Positions 10,790 through 21,125 of a stretch of DNA of 64,000 bases are shown here, one piece after another. Positions within the stretch are counted from its first letter, which is position 1. Every line of letters starts with the position of its first letter. The translations under genes were made by a program, and so were the position numbers. This stretch comes from Bartonella vinsonii subsp. berkhoffii ATCC 51672 (lineage in GTDB: Bacteria; Pseudomonadota; Alphaproteobacteria; Rhizobiales; Rhizobiaceae). The notes below the pieces were generated by a model. The model ran no database searches and was not told the DNA's origin. It was given only the letters and a program-made list of their open reading frames with translations. Where the stretch lies: assembly GCF_902825225.1 (NCBI RefSeq), contig NZ_CADEAK010000006.1, forward strand, positions 46,972 to 110,971. The letters run 5' to 3'.

Positions 10790-10990
10790 ATGAGAAAGAG
10801 AAAGTATCAAATGATGCGAATGATTGCATTCAGTTTATTATGTATAACAGCTTTTTACATTTATCGTTTGTTAAAAAAACGAGTACAGAAGATGTTACAG
10901 GGTGGTTATTGTGGAGAATCTAAGCCAAATAGAAGGGAAAGGGGTACATTGGTAAAAGATCCCTGTACAGGTGAATATTACGTAAGATGA
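10790..10990 (+). CDS. Small membrane protein with C-terminal LVKDP-C motif
   Basis: About 66 residues. A membrane helix lies near the N-terminus ([18 protein letters not shown]). A basic segment follows, then a C-terminal [13 protein letters not shown]. The ending resembles the LVxDPVCGxYV tail of the small PP0621-type proteins, with one cysteine moved, which is my inference. A GTG two codons earlier (10784) could also start it; neither has a convincing ribosome binding site. The stop codon overlaps the ispE ATG (ATGA), so it is probably co-translated with ispE. Function unknown. Confidence 0.65.
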   Translation: MRKRKYQMMRMIAFSLLCITAFYIYRLLKKRVQKMLQGGYCGESKPNRRERGTLVKDPCTGEYYVR

Positions 10991-11895
10991 TATCGGATGT
11001 GCAAGCTTCATTTAAAAGGCATTCTTCTATATTCACGCCTATTAAGTTGAATTTAGCTTTGCACGTTGTTGGGCAGCGCGCGGATGATTATCATTTAATA
11101 GAAAGTTTGGTTTATTTTAGTCTCAGTGGGGATCGTCTAGACTATGCGTCTTATGAAAGGGATCACTTTGTTTTAAAAGGTCCATTTGCCAATAAGCTTG
11201 TTTCTCTTTCAGATAATTTGGTTATTCGCGCACGTGATTTTATGTGCAAGACATTTCCCAAAAGTGCTCAACCGGCTTTTTTTCAACTTGTTAAGACGTT
11301 GCCTGTTGCTTCCGGTATTGGTGGTGGCTCAGGTAATGCTGCCGGTGTTATAAGCATATTGCGTCAACAGTGGAATCTTGATTGTTCTTGTGAAGACTTA
11401 GCAGAAATGAGCTTAGTTCTTGGTGCTGATGTACCAATGTGTCTTTTTGCATTGGAATATCAGCAGCCACTTTTTGTGCAAGGAATTGGCCAAGATATTA
11501 TACGATTAAAAGAGACTTGCCCTCTTGCAATGGTGTTAGTGAATCATGGTCAACAGATTGAAACAAAAGCTGTTTTTAAGGCTTTGGAGGAGCATGATTA
11601 TCCTTCCTTAAAGATTAATCCAGAATCTCTTAAAACAGTTTATTCATTGGTTGAGGCTTTACAAGAAACGCGTAATGATCTTTTTGTTCCTGCATTAAAA
11701 ATTGCACCTCAATTAACACAAGTGTTATCTCTCTTAGATGAGAGTGGCTCTCTTTTTTCTCGTATGTCAGGGACGGGAGCAACTTGCTTTGGTATTTTTA
11801 AAGATCAGAAAGCAGCTCAAAAGGCAGCTCTCTTTATCAAATCGACACACCCAAGTTGGTTTGTAAAACCTATCGTGACTTTAGGAAAAATGTGA
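10987..11895 (+). CDS. ispE: 4-diphosphocytidyl-2-C-methyl-D-erythritol kinase
   Basis: 302-residue GHMP kinase of the MEP isoprenoid pathway, which phosphorylates CDP-ME at the 2-hydroxyl using ATP. The N-terminal APIKLNL-like block ([20 protein letters not shown]) and the ATP-binding glycine-rich motif [15 protein letters not shown] in the first half are both present. The conserved late GTG motif is in [12 protein letters not shown]. The ATG overlaps the stop of the preceding small gene by 4 bases. It is the fourth MEP-pathway step; dxs (first step) and ispH (last step) are also in this window but in other transcripts. Confidence 0.95.
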   Translation: MISDVQASFKRHSSIFTPIKLNLALHVVGQRADDYHLIESLVYFSLSGDRLDYASYERDHFVLKGPFANKLVSLSDNLVIRARDFMCKTFPKSAQPAFFQLVKTLPVASGIGGGSGNAAGVISILRQQWNLDCSCEDLAEMSLVLGADVPMCLFALEYQQPLFVQGIGQDIIRLKETCPLAMVLVNHGQQIETKAVFKALEEHDYPSLKINPESLKTVYSLVEALQETRNDLFVPALKIAPQLTQVLSLLDESGSLFSRMSGTGATCFGIFKDQKAAQKAALFIKSTHPSWFVKPIVTLGKM

Positions 11896-12193
11896 GAAAT
11901 AAATTAAAGGTAAAAGATTTTTTTTGGGGGTAAAGATTCATCATGTGCAATAGAGAGATTACGAAAGGGCATAATTTTTTATTTTCCAGATCAAATTGTT
12001 ACATGCTAAGATGATGTTTTAGGAGAAGTATCAGATAGCAGTGCGCAAGACTACGTAATTGAATTCTTTTTTTCTGATGCTTGTACAAGAGTTTATGAAG
12101 ATGTTTGCTGATCTATTTTTATTGTAGAGCTTTTAGAAAAGAGGCTGTACGCAAAAATGGATATCTGCTCCATTATATTTGTGTTTATCAAAA

Positions 12194-12835
12194 ATGTTTA
12201 ATTTACCACTTCAGCCAAATTTTTCCTATGAACTGGATTTGCAGAGACAGGGTTTTTTTTATATAGCGGGTGTTGATGAAGTAGGACGTGGACCTCTCGC
12301 GGGGCCTGTTGTAACAGCAGCGGTCGTTTTGGATAAAGATCATATTCCTGAAGGGCTGAATGATTCAAAAAAGCTTTCTATTTTACAACGTGAAAAATTG
12401 TATGATGAAATTTTGCGAAATGCATTAGCGGTTTCATTTGCGAGTCTTTGTGCTCATACAATTGATCAGTCTAATATTAGAAAAGCGACTTTGGAAGCGA
12501 TGCGTCGCTGTATTATAGGGCTAGCAATTCCAGTTCACTATGCACTGGTTGATGGACGTGATATTCCCTCTGAATTACCATGTCCAGCAGCTGCTTTGAT
12601 TAAAGGTGATCAACGTTCGGTTTCAATTGCAGCGGCATCTATTATTGCCAAAGTAACACGGGATAGGATGATGGAATGTGCAGGACAGGTTTATAAAGAT
12701 TATGGTCTAGAGAAGCACGTAGGTTATGCGACGTTAGCACATCGCGTAGCTCTTCATAAATATGGACCAGTTTTAGGATTACACCGATATAGTTTTTCAC
12801 CAATCAAAGAAAACTATAGGAATGATGTGTCATGA
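12194..12835 (+). CDS. rnhB: Ribonuclease HII
   Basis: About 213 residues. It degrades the RNA strand of RNA-DNA hybrids and removes single ribonucleotides. The signature [14 protein letters not shown] supplies two catalytic acids (Asp28, Glu29 from this start), with further acids in ALVDGRDIP and in the AKVTRDRMM region. I chose ATG 12194 because it gives the usual short N-terminal lead; a TTG five codons upstream (12179) is also in frame, and neither has a strong ribosome binding site. The stop overlaps the next gene (ATGA), indicating coupling to sua5. Confidence 0.94.
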   Translation: MFNLPLQPNFSYELDLQRQGFFYIAGVDEVGRGPLAGPVVTAAVVLDKDHIPEGLNDSKKLSILQREKLYDEILRNALAVSFASLCAHTIDQSNIRKATLEAMRRCIIGLAIPVHYALVDGRDIPSELPCPAAALIKGDQRSVSIAAASIIAKVTRDRMMECAGQVYKDYGLEKHVGYATLAHRVALHKYGPVLGLHRYSFSPIKENYRNDVS

Positions 12836-13794
12836 CAATTTTGCCTTTCAATAGTGTTTCAATAAAGGAAGCAGTTGCACTTCTTGAACAGGGAAGGCTA
12901 GTAGCGCTGCCGACAGAAACTGTCTACGGATTGGCGGGTGATGCAACCAATGGGAGGGCAGTCTCTTCTATTTTTTCTACAAAGAAGCGGCCACAATTTA
13001 ATCCTCTGATTGCTCATGTAAGCGGCATCGAAATGGCGGAACACTACGTTGATATTGATGTTCTTTCACGTCGATTGATGGAGGTATTTTGGCCAGGCCC
13101 TTTGACATTTGTTTTACCTTTAAAAGTACATCATGATATTCATCCTTTAACCACTTCTGGTTTGAATACATTGGCTGTTCGTTTTCCAGATGGTTGTTTT
13201 GCGGAAATTGTACAAATTTTTGGTCGTCCTCTCGCTGCTCCGAGTGCGAATCAGTCTGGACGTCTTAGCCCGACTTCTGCTGAAGCTGTTTTAGAATCTT
13301 TAGGAAGATCTGTTCCTTTGATACTTGACGGAGGACCTTCTAAAATAGGACTTGAATCGACGATTATTAAGGTATGTGGTGAAAGACTTTATCTTTTACG
13401 TCCTGGAGGACTTGCGGCTGAAGAGATTGAAAAAATTGCGGGAAAATCGCTAAAACGAATAGATCAACGGGCTGCAATTGAGGCACCAGGGATGTTGAAA
13501 TCGCATTATGCACCCAATGCCGCAATTCGTTTGAATGCACAAAAGGTGGAAAGCGGTGAAGCCCTTTTAGCATTTGGTCCCAAACGTATTATGGGTGTTG
13601 AAAATGCTGTTTCTATTTTAAATCTGAGTGAAAGTGGACAGTTGGAAGAAGCAGCCTCTCATTTATTTCAATATATAAAGCAATTGGATTCATGCAAAGT
13701 GAAATCTATTGCGGTAGAGTCTATTCCATCATATGGGTTGGGTGAGGCTATTAATGATCGTCTCATGCGTGCTGCGGCTCCAAGGGAGAAATGA
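12832..13794 (+). CDS. sua5: L-threonylcarbamoyladenylate synthase (Sua5 type)
   Basis: 320-residue enzyme that makes threonylcarbamoyl-AMP for the t6A37 modification of ANN-decoding tRNAs. The N-terminal YrdC domain (about 1-200) has [18 protein letters not shown] and the KKRPQFNPL segment; [14 protein letters not shown] follows. The extra C-terminal Sua5 domain (about 210-320, including the linker [11 protein letters not shown]) distinguishes it from the short TsaC form. Four-base overlaps with rnhB upstream and the oxidase gene downstream suggest one transcript. Confidence 0.93.
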   Translation: MTILPFNSVSIKEAVALLEQGRLVALPTETVYGLAGDATNGRAVSSIFSTKKRPQFNPLIAHVSGIEMAEHYVDIDVLSRRLMEVFWPGPLTFVLPLKVHHDIHPLTTSGLNTLAVRFPDGCFAEIVQIFGRPLAAPSANQSGRLSPTSAEAVLESLGRSVPLILDGGPSKIGLESTIIKVCGERLYLLRPGGLAAEEIEKIAGKSLKRIDQRAAIEAPGMLKSHYAPNAAIRLNAQKVESGEALLAFGPKRIMGVENAVSILNLSESGQLEEAASHLFQYIKQLDSCKVKSIAVESIPSYGLGEAINDRLMRAAAPREK

Positions 13795-15206
13795 AAATGG
13801 AGCAGGAAGTAATTGAAAGATTTAGAAGTATTGTTGGTGCGGCGCACGCGATAACAGATCAGGCGTTAATTGCACCTTATTTGCTTGAAGAACGCGGACT
13901 TTTTCACGGAAAAACGCCATTGCTTTTACGTCCGTCTTCTAATGCAGAGATATCGTCAATTATGCAGTTAGCCAGTCAAACACGCACACCAATTGTGCCG
14001 CAGGGAGGAAATACAGGTCTTGTGGGTGGTCAACAACCAGATGAGAGTGGGAAGGGCGTTCTTTTATCCATGGAAAGATTGAACAAGATAAGATGTATAA
14101 ATCTTGAAGGTCATTTTGCTGTGGTAGAGGCTGGTGTTATTTTACAGGATTTACAGAAAAAAGCAGATGAATTAGGTCGTTTTTTTCCCCTCTCTTTGGC
14201 TTCAGAAGGTTCTTGCCAGATAGGGGGAAACCTTTCATCGAATGCTGGAGGGACAGCTGTTTTAGCTTATGGCAATATGCGTGAACTTTGTCTTGGCTTG
14301 GAAGTCGTTTTACCTGATGGCCGTATTTTGGATGATTTGCGTTTTGTAAAAAAAGACAATAGCGGTTATGATTTGAAAAATCTTTTTATTGGTGCAGAAG
14401 GTACTTTAGGCGTTATAACAGCGGCAGTTTTAAAGCTTTTTCCAAGACCAAAAGGAAAAGCAGTTGCTTTGGTGGGATTAAGTAATCCAGCGAAAGCTCT
14501 CGAGTTTTTATCTCTTGCTCAATGTTATGGAGGGGAGATGTTGACAGGCTTTGAGCTTATGGGACAACTGAGTTTGCAAATGGCTTTAAACTATAAGATG
14601 TGTGAGAGGTCTCCTCTTGAACATGAACATGAATGGTATGTATTGGTCAATATTTCATCATTACAAGGTGAGGGTGAGGCGCTATCAGTACTCAATATCA
14701 TTTTAGAAGAATCTTTTAAAAATGGTGTGATAGAGGATGCAGTGATTGCGCAATCATTAAAGCAGCAAGATTTTTTGTGGCAATTGCGTGAAAGTATATC
14801 CTCTGCACAAAAGTTAGCAGGAGGGTCTATTAAGCACGATATTGCGGTGCCTCTTGCTGCTATTCCTGATTTTATCACTGAGGCAGCACGTATTGTTGAA
14901 GAGATTGCGCCGGGTGCGCGGGTGGTTTGTTTTGGGCACATGGGTGATGGAAATTTGCATTATAATGTGACCCAACCTGTGGGAGCTGATACTACAGTGT
15001 TTTTGCAGTTATGGTCACGAATGAATCATCATATTCATAATTTAGTGATGCACTATCAGGGTACTTTTTCTGCTGAGCATGGAATTGGTCAATTAAAGCG
15101 TGAAGAGCTTCGCACTTTCAAATCACCTGTTGCTTTAGATATTATGCAAGGGATTAAGAAAATGCTTGACCCTTTAGGGATTATGAATCCCAGAAAAATA
15201 TTATAA
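13791..15206 (+). CDS. FAD-linked oxidoreductase of the GlcD / D-2-hydroxyacid dehydrogenase family
   Basis: 471 residues of the VAO/PCMH flavoprotein fold. The FAD-binding domain includes PQGGNTGLVGGQ, and GSCQIGGNLSSNAGG follows at the usual spacing. The C-terminal FAD-oxidase domain contains CFGHMGDGNLHYNV and SAEHGIGQLKRE, as in D-lactate, glycolate and D-2-hydroxyglutarate dehydrogenases. The substrate cannot be fixed by eye; rhizobial homologues are often called FAD-binding oxidases or D-2-hydroxyglutarate dehydrogenase-like. It overlaps sua5 by 4 bases. A second in-frame ATG lies two codons after the first. Confidence 0.88.
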   Translation: MKMEQEVIERFRSIVGAAHAITDQALIAPYLLEERGLFHGKTPLLLRPSSNAEISSIMQLASQTRTPIVPQGGNTGLVGGQQPDESGKGVLLSMERLNKIRCINLEGHFAVVEAGVILQDLQKKADELGRFFPLSLASEGSCQIGGNLSSNAGGTAVLAYGNMRELCLGLEVVLPDGRILDDLRFVKKDNSGYDLKNLFIGAEGTLGVITAAVLKLFPRPKGKAVALVGLSNPAKALEFLSLAQCYGGEMLTGFELMGQLSLQMALNYKMCERSPLEHEHEWYVLVNISSLQGEGEALSVLNIILEESFKNGVIEDAVIAQSLKQQDFLWQLRESISSAQKLAGGSIKHDIAVPLAAIPDFITEAARIVEEIAPGARVVCFGHMGDGNLHYNVTQPVGADTTVFLQLWSRMNHHIHNLVMHYQGTFSAEHGIGQLKREELRTFKSPVALDIMQGIKKMLDPLGIMNPRKIL

Positions 15207-15354
15207 TTCAAAGAGAGATGAATTTTATCACGTGTTTTTGTTTAGATTTTAATAACCAAAAAAGAAACCAGTTGTTTTTTATTCAATCTTTTAATAATCC
15301 AATGGGAAAAAGCTGTTAAAGGGGGTATAGATTAAATAAATTGGGACACTATCT

Positions 15355-15882
15355 ATGGCTAATCAATGCTTTAATCAGGCAAAAGCGGTGCTTGAATTTC
15401 GGTTAGATCCGTGCCATTTGCCACAAACAACGACATATTTCTCTTCAAAAACGGGCAATCAAATCGTTTGTTCGTTAAGTGAGCGCGGTGTTTTCTTTAA
15501 AACAGATATTCCCTCAAGCTTGTCACATTTAATACCATCTTATCACTTCAAAGGCATTGCAGCACGTACTGTAAAAACGCGTTCAGGAGAGAAAGCCGTT
15601 GCATTAGAGTTGTTTCATAAAGATAAGGAATCTTGCATTCCGCTTCTCGTTTCTAGAGATTTAAATAATGTTCTTCTGGATTGGCGATTATGGGCGGATA
15701 TTTATGATCTTCCTATGCTGATGATTAATGAAGATCATCGCATTATGGTTGTTAAAGATCGTTCTGATTTACGTCGTTTTTTAGGGACAACACTGCATTC
15801 TAAACAAAAGCGCTTTTTACTTCGTTATAGCAATCCATTGGGTTTACGTTTGGTGATTGGGAATCGCGTTGCTCTACAGTAG
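15355..15882 (+). CDS. Conserved rhizobial protein resembling DUF6101
   Basis: 175 residues with no signal peptide, no membrane helix and no catalytic motif that I recognise. The pattern of an early RLDPxxLP block (residues 16-22), a central FKGIAARTV followed by a VALELFHKD strand and IPLLVSRDLNNVLLDWRLWADIYDLPML matches my memory of the DUF6101 family of Rhizobiales. Function unknown. It is 148 bases downstream of the oxidase gene and faces purD convergently across a 615-base gap. The family assignment is from recall and moderate. Confidence 0.7.
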   Translation: MANQCFNQAKAVLEFRLDPCHLPQTTTYFSSKTGNQIVCSLSERGVFFKTDIPSSLSHLIPSYHFKGIAARTVKTRSGEKAVALELFHKDKESCIPLLVSRDLNNVLLDWRLWADIYDLPMLMINEDHRIMVVKDRSDLRRFLGTTLHSKQKRFLLRYSNPLGLRLVIGNRVALQ

Positions 15883-16497
15883 TATTGATGTGCATTCAGT
15901 TTTTACTATTGTGCTGTCCTATGCGTTTATTTATGCTACATTCTGCATTTTATTGACTATAAATTAAAATTTTTGACAACTTAGGTTTGCAATAGGTGTT
16001 GATTGTATGAGACTTCTTCCCTGTGTGGTTAATAATACAAAACGCCTTTTTTAAAGCATTTAAGTCATGGTTTTAAGTAAAGCGGGAACATGCTTCTTGA
16101 CAGTGAATGCTTCGTTTTTGCGTTTATCATGAAAGTATTAATAAGTGAGAACAGAAAATCTATGTTTTTTTCTATCCAAGGAAAATGACAGTATATAATA
16201 CTTGTTTTCAAACTTTTGCAAGCAAAAGATGCGTTGTAAAAACTGGTAAGCAACTGAATTTTAAATCAATATAACAACAAGATAACTATGTGATTGGACT
16301 CATAACTTTATAAGCAGTTTTTTTGTTTTTCCTACTTTGTAATGGATATGAATAGCATATGTATATGTTTTATTTTTCAAGTAAAATTCAATATTTTAAA
16401 ATGGCGAGAAATATAAAACAGTAAACAAATTTACGTATTATATTATCACGATATTATCACGGCCGAATTTAAATGATAAAAAAACTTCTCAAAAGAT
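15883..16497. other. Gene-free convergent intergenic region with an 11-bp tandem repeat
   Basis: 615 AT-rich bases between the ends of the DUF6101-like gene and purD. A short minus-strand frame at 16065-16253 has no ribosome binding site or recognisable product. Two exact tandem copies of the 11-mer atattatcacg lie at 16440-16450 and 16451-16461, just past the purD end. No RNA gene recognised. Confidence 0.5.
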
Positions 16498-17772
16498 TTA
16501 ACTTTCTCGTGCAACGGCTCGCCATCCGATATCACGGCGGACAAATCCTTCTGGCCAATCAATACAATCAACAGCTTCATAGGCACGTTTTTGAGCTTGC
16601 GTAACGGTTTCTCCTGTTGCCGTTATATTTAAAACGCGCCCACCATGAGCAATGAGTTGCCCATTGTGTAATGCTGTGCCAGCTTGAAAAACTTTCACAT
16701 CAGGGTGAGTATTTACTTTATCAAGATTACGGATAACAGTACCTTTTTGAGGAGTATCTGGATAACCCTTGGCAGCCATAACAACAGTTAAAGCAGTTTT
16801 TTCAGACCATTGAAGGGGGGTATGTTCAAGCTTTCCTTGAGCTGCGGCAAGAAGAAGCGGAAGAATATCCTCTTTGAGACGCATCATTAAAACTTGACAT
16901 TCAGGATCACCGAAACGTACGTTAAATTCAATGAGTTCAGGTCCTTTTTTCGTTATCATCAATCCAACAAAGAGGATACCTTTAAAGGGAGCTCCCATTG
17001 CATTCATGCTATAGAGAGTTGGTTCGACAATTTCTTTGAGAGTACGCTGAACCATTTCCTGTGTCATGATAGGGGCTGGTGAATAAGCTCCCATGCCACC
17101 AGTATTGGCTCCTGTATCACCGTTACCCACACGTTTATGATCTTGTGCAGATCCAAAGGGAAGAGCAGTTTTACCATCACAAAGACAAAAGAAGCTTACT
17201 TCTTCACCTTCAAGAAAAGATTCTACAACAATTTTTTTTTCTCCATTACCAAAGGCATTTTTGAAGCAAGAATCAACAGCGTTAAATGCTTCTTCCATAG
17301 TTGTTGCAACAACAACACCTTTACCAGCAGCTAAGGCATCGTCTTTAATAACAATAGGAATACCTTGTTGACGAATATAAGCTTTGGCTTTTACAGCATC
17401 ATTAAAACATTGGTAGGATGCCGTAGGAATGTTATTCTTATGGCATAGATCCTTTGTAAAAGCTTTTGAACCTTCTAGCTGAGCAGCTTTTTGAGTCGGT
17501 CCAAAGACACATATATGAGCGTTATTAAGAGAGTCTGTTATACCAGAAACGAGAGGAGCTTCTGGTCCAACAACGACCAAGTCAATAAAATGGGTTTTAC
17601 AAAAGTTAATAACGAGAGAGTGGTCATTAATGTTCAAATCAATATTTTCACCCAGTTCCATTGTTGCAGGATTTCCAGGAGCACAATATAATTTTGTTAG
17701 CAGTGGTGATGCTGCTATTTTCCATGCCAAAGCGTGTTCTCGTCCACCTGAGCCGATAAGAAGGATGTTCAT
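16498..17772 (-). CDS. purD: Phosphoribosylamine--glycine ligase (GAR synthetase)
   Basis: 424-residue ATP-grasp enzyme of purine synthesis, joining glycine to 5-phosphoribosylamine. Diagnostic segments are the N-terminal [27 protein letters not shown], the substrate loop [14 protein letters not shown] and the metal-binding [15 protein letters not shown]. Length is normal for a monofunctional PurD. It starts at an ATG with tagGAGcaaaca upstream and is divergent from ubiA, with 91 bases between the starts. Confidence 0.97.
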   Translation of the reverse strand: MNILLIGSGGREHALAWKIAASPLLTKLYCAPGNPATMELGENIDLNINDHSLVINFCKTHFIDLVVVGPEAPLVSGITDSLNNAHICVFGPTQKAAQLEGSKAFTKDLCHKNNIPTASYQCFNDAVKAKAYIRQQGIPIVIKDDALAAGKGVVVATTMEEAFNAVDSCFKNAFGNGEKKIVVESFLEGEEVSFFCLCDGKTALPFGSAQDHKRVGNGDTGANTGGMGAYSPAPIMTQEMVQRTLKEIVEPTLYSMNAMGAPFKGILFVGLMITKKGPELIEFNVRFGDPECQVLMMRLKEDILPLLLAAAQGKLEHTPLQWSEKTALTVVMAAKGYPDTPQKGTVIRNLDKVNTHPDVKVFQAGTALHNGQLIAHGGRVLNITATGETVTQAQKRAYEAVDCIDWPEGFVRRDIGWRAVARES

Positions 17773-17863
17773 TGTTTGCTCCTATCATAGAAGATGATTA
17801 AATACATTTTCTTGTCATAAGAATGAAATACCTGTATCGCAAGACTAAAGGTAAAACTATTTG

Positions 17864-18868
17864 ATGAAAAGAAATAAAAATATTGCACATATTCAATCTC
17901 CTGAGAAACAGGGGCGTGTTATGGATGCATCCTCCAAACAATGGGTTTATTATTTTCTACCGTCTTCTTTGTGGTTTTATGCTCAATTGGCGCGTTGGGA
18001 TAGACCTATTGGGTGGCAGTTGTTGATGTGGCCTTGTTTTTGGTCAACAACAATGGCTTTTGTCTCTTATGAAATGCATAAATTGCCTTTTTTAACCATG
18101 CTCTTTCATTGGTTGTGGTATCTTTTTCTTTTTTTCCTAGGATCTATAGCTATGCGGGGTGCAGGGTGTACGTGGAACGATCTTATAGATCATAAAATTG
18201 ATTCTCAGGTAGAAAGAACACGCTCTCGACCATTGCCAACAGGGCATGTGAGTCGGTTTCAAGCAAAAGTTTTTATATTGGCGCAATGTTTGGTTGGTTT
18301 AGGTGTTTTATCGCAATTTAATAGATACAGTTTTTTTCTAGGGATCTCATCACTGATAGCAGTTGCGGTATACCCTTTTATGAAACGTATAACATATTGG
18401 CCGCAGTTTTTTTTAGGTATTGCATTTAATTGGGGGGCATTAATGGGGTGGGCAGTTGTGTGTGGAAGTTTGAGTTGGGCACCCATTTCACTTTATGTAG
18501 GATCTATTTTATGGACGATAGGATATGATACAATTTATGCACATCAAGATAAGGAGGATGATGCTACTGTTGGTGTAGGTTCCACGGCACTTCTTTTTGG
18601 TAAAGGTACTAAGCGTGCTTTGGTATTTTTGTATAGTGGTTTTGTAGTTTTCGTCAGCCTAGCATTTTATTTAGCACAGGTTCCTCTCTTTAGCTTTTTA
18701 GGAGTTATTGTTGCAAGTATTCATATGTTTATTCAAATTAAAACGCTTGATGTAGATGACAATTCACAATGCTTAAAGCTTTTCAAATCGAATTCGTTTA
18801 TTGGTTTTGTGGTTTTCGTTGGTTTAGTATGCGGTGGTATATGGATGATCATTTACCCAGCCGTTTAA
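17864..18868 (+). CDS. ubiA: 4-hydroxybenzoate polyprenyltransferase
   Basis: About 334-residue integral membrane prenyltransferase that attaches the polyprenyl chain to 4-hydroxybenzoate in ubiquinone synthesis. Two aspartate-rich motifs characterise UbiA enzymes: NDLIDHKIDSQVERTRSRP in the first half and DTIYAHQDKEDD in the second. About eight hydrophobic helices surround them. The start is uncertain: ATG 17864 (or TTG 17861) opens the frame, while ATG 17921 has a better-placed AGGGG and would remove about 20 polar residues. Its prenyl donor is the product of the synthase at 7627-8643. Confidence 0.94.
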   Translation: MKRNKNIAHIQSPEKQGRVMDASSKQWVYYFLPSSLWFYAQLARWDRPIGWQLLMWPCFWSTTMAFVSYEMHKLPFLTMLFHWLWYLFLFFLGSIAMRGAGCTWNDLIDHKIDSQVERTRSRPLPTGHVSRFQAKVFILAQCLVGLGVLSQFNRYSFFLGISSLIAVAVYPFMKRITYWPQFFLGIAFNWGALMGWAVVCGSLSWAPISLYVGSILWTIGYDTIYAHQDKEDDATVGVGSTALLFGKGTKRALVFLYSGFVVFVSLAFYLAQVPLFSFLGVIVASIHMFIQIKTLDVDDNSQCLKLFKSNSFIGFVVFVGLVCGGIWMIIYPAV

Positions 18869-19152
18869 CAATAAGCTAAAAGAAGAATCATATGTATATG
18901 ATTTTGGAAGTGGAGGGAATGAAAGTTTAAAGATGTTTTTAGTGATTAAAAATCTCTTGTTCTTTGCAATTTTTATAGACAATTTGCACTCTACGTAATT
19001 TTTTGTTTTTGTTCTCAGAACGCTTTTCCGTGTAAATGGTGGTCTTGTCAAATTTTACTTATTTCTTAAGGGAACTAAAAACAGACTTTAATGAGGATAC
19101 CAAAATTACCCACTTTCATTCAAATTTTGTTCTGTTTTTAAAGTTTGAAGAA

Positions 19153-19776
19153 TTAGGGATAAAGTTTTTGTTTTTGCCAATCGTCATGTTCGACAGAATC
19201 GCGTGTAAAAAGCAGGCGTTCATGTAAACGAAAGGGGCGATCACGCCAGAATTCGATAGAAAGGGGTTTAACACGAAATCCGGACCAATAAGGTGGGCGT
19301 GGAATATTTCCTACCGCATAACGCGTAGTATATTGAGCAATTGCTTTTTCTAAGACAAAACGGTTTTCTAATGGTCGAGATTGTTTAGATGCCCATGCAC
19401 CAATTCGGCTACCCCGTGGTCGTGATTGGAAATATGCATCTGCTTCTTGAGGACTGACTTTTTCAACAATTCCCCGAATTCTAACCTGACGACGCAGCGA
19501 TTTCCAATGAAAACATAAGGATGCTTTCATTGATTTTAAAATTTCTTGTCCTTTGCAACTTTCATAGTTGGTATAAAAGACGAATCCTTGAAGACTGTAA
19601 TCTTTGAGAAGAACCATACGAACATTAGGCAAGCCCGTTTCATCAACTGTTGCGAGTGCCATAGCATTGGGATCATTTATTTCACGCACTGTTGCTTCTT
19701 CAAGCCATTTTGTAAAAAGTGCAAAAGGTTTTTGCATTTGCATAAAACCATCGTCTGTTTGTACTTTATCGTTCAT
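19153..19776 (-). CDS. pdxH: Pyridoxamine 5'-phosphate oxidase
   Basis: 207-residue FMN enzyme producing pyridoxal phosphate from PNP or PMP. Seen: [22 protein letters not shown] in the FMN-binding core, [46 protein letters not shown], and the C-terminal dimerisation signature [19 protein letters not shown]. Length is normal. The ATG has GGAG 5 bases upstream. It is convergent with ubiA across 284 bases and divergent from the dnaJ-class gene. Confidence 0.96.
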   Translation of the reverse strand: MNDKVQTDDGFMQMQKPFALFTKWLEEATVREINDPNAMALATVDETGLPNVRMVLLKDYSLQGFVFYTNYESCKGQEILKSMKASLCFHWKSLRRQVRIRGIVEKVSPQEADAYFQSRPRGSRIGAWASKQSRPLENRFVLEKAIAQYTTRYAVGNIPRPPYWSGFRVKPLSIEFWRDRPFRLHERLLFTRDSVEHDDWQKQKLYP

Positions 19777-20094
19777 AATAACTCCAAATGTCAGTGCGTA
19801 TGAGTGATGCGCTCTTTAATTTACTGTGTTGCCAAGAAATAAAATGCTGTTTTTTCTTCTTAAAAAAAACAGTACTGCCATGTACTCTTATGGTATCTTA
19901 ATCATTCTTGTTTTTAGTATAAATGCAATAAGTTATAAAATAAAATATCTCTTTTATCTGGTATTTTGGTTTCTTTATAGACATATAAAGAGAGAAAAAA
20001 TCATTCTTGAGAGTAGTTTGATAAAGCTGTGAGAGAGATTAACAACATACCAGTTTTGATATTTTCAAAACGAAAAAATTGAAAAGAGGGCAAT
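19777..20094. other. Divergent promoter region between pdxH and the DnaJ-class gene
   Basis: 318 AT-rich bases that must carry promoters for both divergent genes. A plus-strand frame of 68 codons at 19826-20032 has no convincing ribosome binding site and a hydrophobic, low-complexity product, so I do not call it a gene. Confidence 0.45.
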
Positions 20095-20997
20095 ATGCGT
20101 GATCCGTACGCAATTCTGGGTGTGGCACGTACCGCAAAACCGCAAGAGATTAAATCGGCATTCAGAAAATTAGCAAAGAAATATCATCCAGACCACAATA
20201 AGGATGATGTGAAGGCTAAAGAAAAGTTTTCTGAAATTAATCAAGCTTATGAAATTATAGGTGATAAAGACAAAAAAGCCCAATTTGACCGCGGTGAGAT
20301 TGATATGGAAGGAAAACCGCTTTATCAAGCTTATGGTGCTGGTGAAAACTTTGGCAATAGTAATAATCCTTTTTCAAGAGGGGAGAAAGGGTTTGATTTT
20401 GGTTCTTCGGGTGGTGCAGGTTTTGATGCAAGCGATATTTTTCGTGATTTGTTTGGTAGAGGAGGGAGCTTTTCAAATTCTAGACAATATACGCATTCTC
20501 AACAAGGTGCTCATGTTCGTGCCAATCTTGCCATAACATTAGAGCAGATGGTTGGAGCAGAAAAGGTGGAAGCTGTTTTTCCTAATGGAAAAAAGTTAAA
20601 AATTAAATTACCAGATTATGTTGAAGATGGACAAACTATTCGTTTAAAAGGTCAAGGAGAAGAGGCGCTTTTCGGGCAAGCAGGGGATGCGTTGATAACC
20701 ATTCAGATTCAAAAACATCCTCGTTTTCGGGTTGAAGGAAGAGCGCTTCATCTTGATTTACCTGTTCCCCTTCAACATGCTGTTTTGGGAGCAAAAGAAG
20801 AAGTAGAGACTTTGGAAGGGCGTGTAGTTTTAACTCTTCCCGCTTGGTCAAGTTCTGATCGTGTTTTACGGTTGAAAGGAAAAGGGCTTCGTTTAAAAAA
20901 CGGCACAAGAGACGATCTTTATGTGCATGTTCGTATCATGTTGCCAGAAGGTGGAGATGCTGCGTTAGAACAATTCTTGCAAATGCGAAAAGGTTAA
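20095..20997 (+). CDS. DnaJ-class co-chaperone lacking the zinc finger (CbpA type)
   Basis: 300-residue J-domain protein. The J domain covers residues 1-65, with the HPD motif that stimulates DnaK at 31-33. A glycine/phenylalanine-rich linker follows (about 80-140, with [20 protein letters not shown]). Two beta-barrel substrate-binding domains follow directly, with no CxxCxGxG zinc repeats, which makes it a type II (CbpA-like) rather than canonical DnaJ. The ATG has gagggc about 5 bases upstream. fabI follows on the same strand after 128 bases. Confidence 0.92.
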   Translation: MRDPYAILGVARTAKPQEIKSAFRKLAKKYHPDHNKDDVKAKEKFSEINQAYEIIGDKDKKAQFDRGEIDMEGKPLYQAYGAGENFGNSNNPFSRGEKGFDFGSSGGAGFDASDIFRDLFGRGGSFSNSRQYTHSQQGAHVRANLAITLEQMVGAEKVEAVFPNGKKLKIKLPDYVEDGQTIRLKGQGEEALFGQAGDALITIQIQKHPRFRVEGRALHLDLPVPLQHAVLGAKEEVETLEGRVVLTLPAWSSSDRVLRLKGKGLRLKNGTRDDLYVHVRIMLPEGGDAALEQFLQMRKG

Positions 20998-21125
20998 TTT
21001 TTGAATGAGATATAAAGCGTAGTTTTTGTTTTGATTTTAAACCAATTGCTTGAAGAAAAAGTTGACCTATGCCATAGGCAGATAAATAATATTCATTTTT
21101 AAGTAACAACAATGGGGCAATGCTA

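Noticed and set aside
16065..16253. 62-codon minus-strand frame after the DUF6101-like gene
   Set aside because: No ribosome binding site and no recognisable motif; composition typical of random AT-rich DNA.
19826..20032. 68-codon plus-strand frame in the pdxH/DnaJ promoter gap
   Set aside because: No ribosome binding site, low-complexity hydrophobic product and lies where two promoters are needed.
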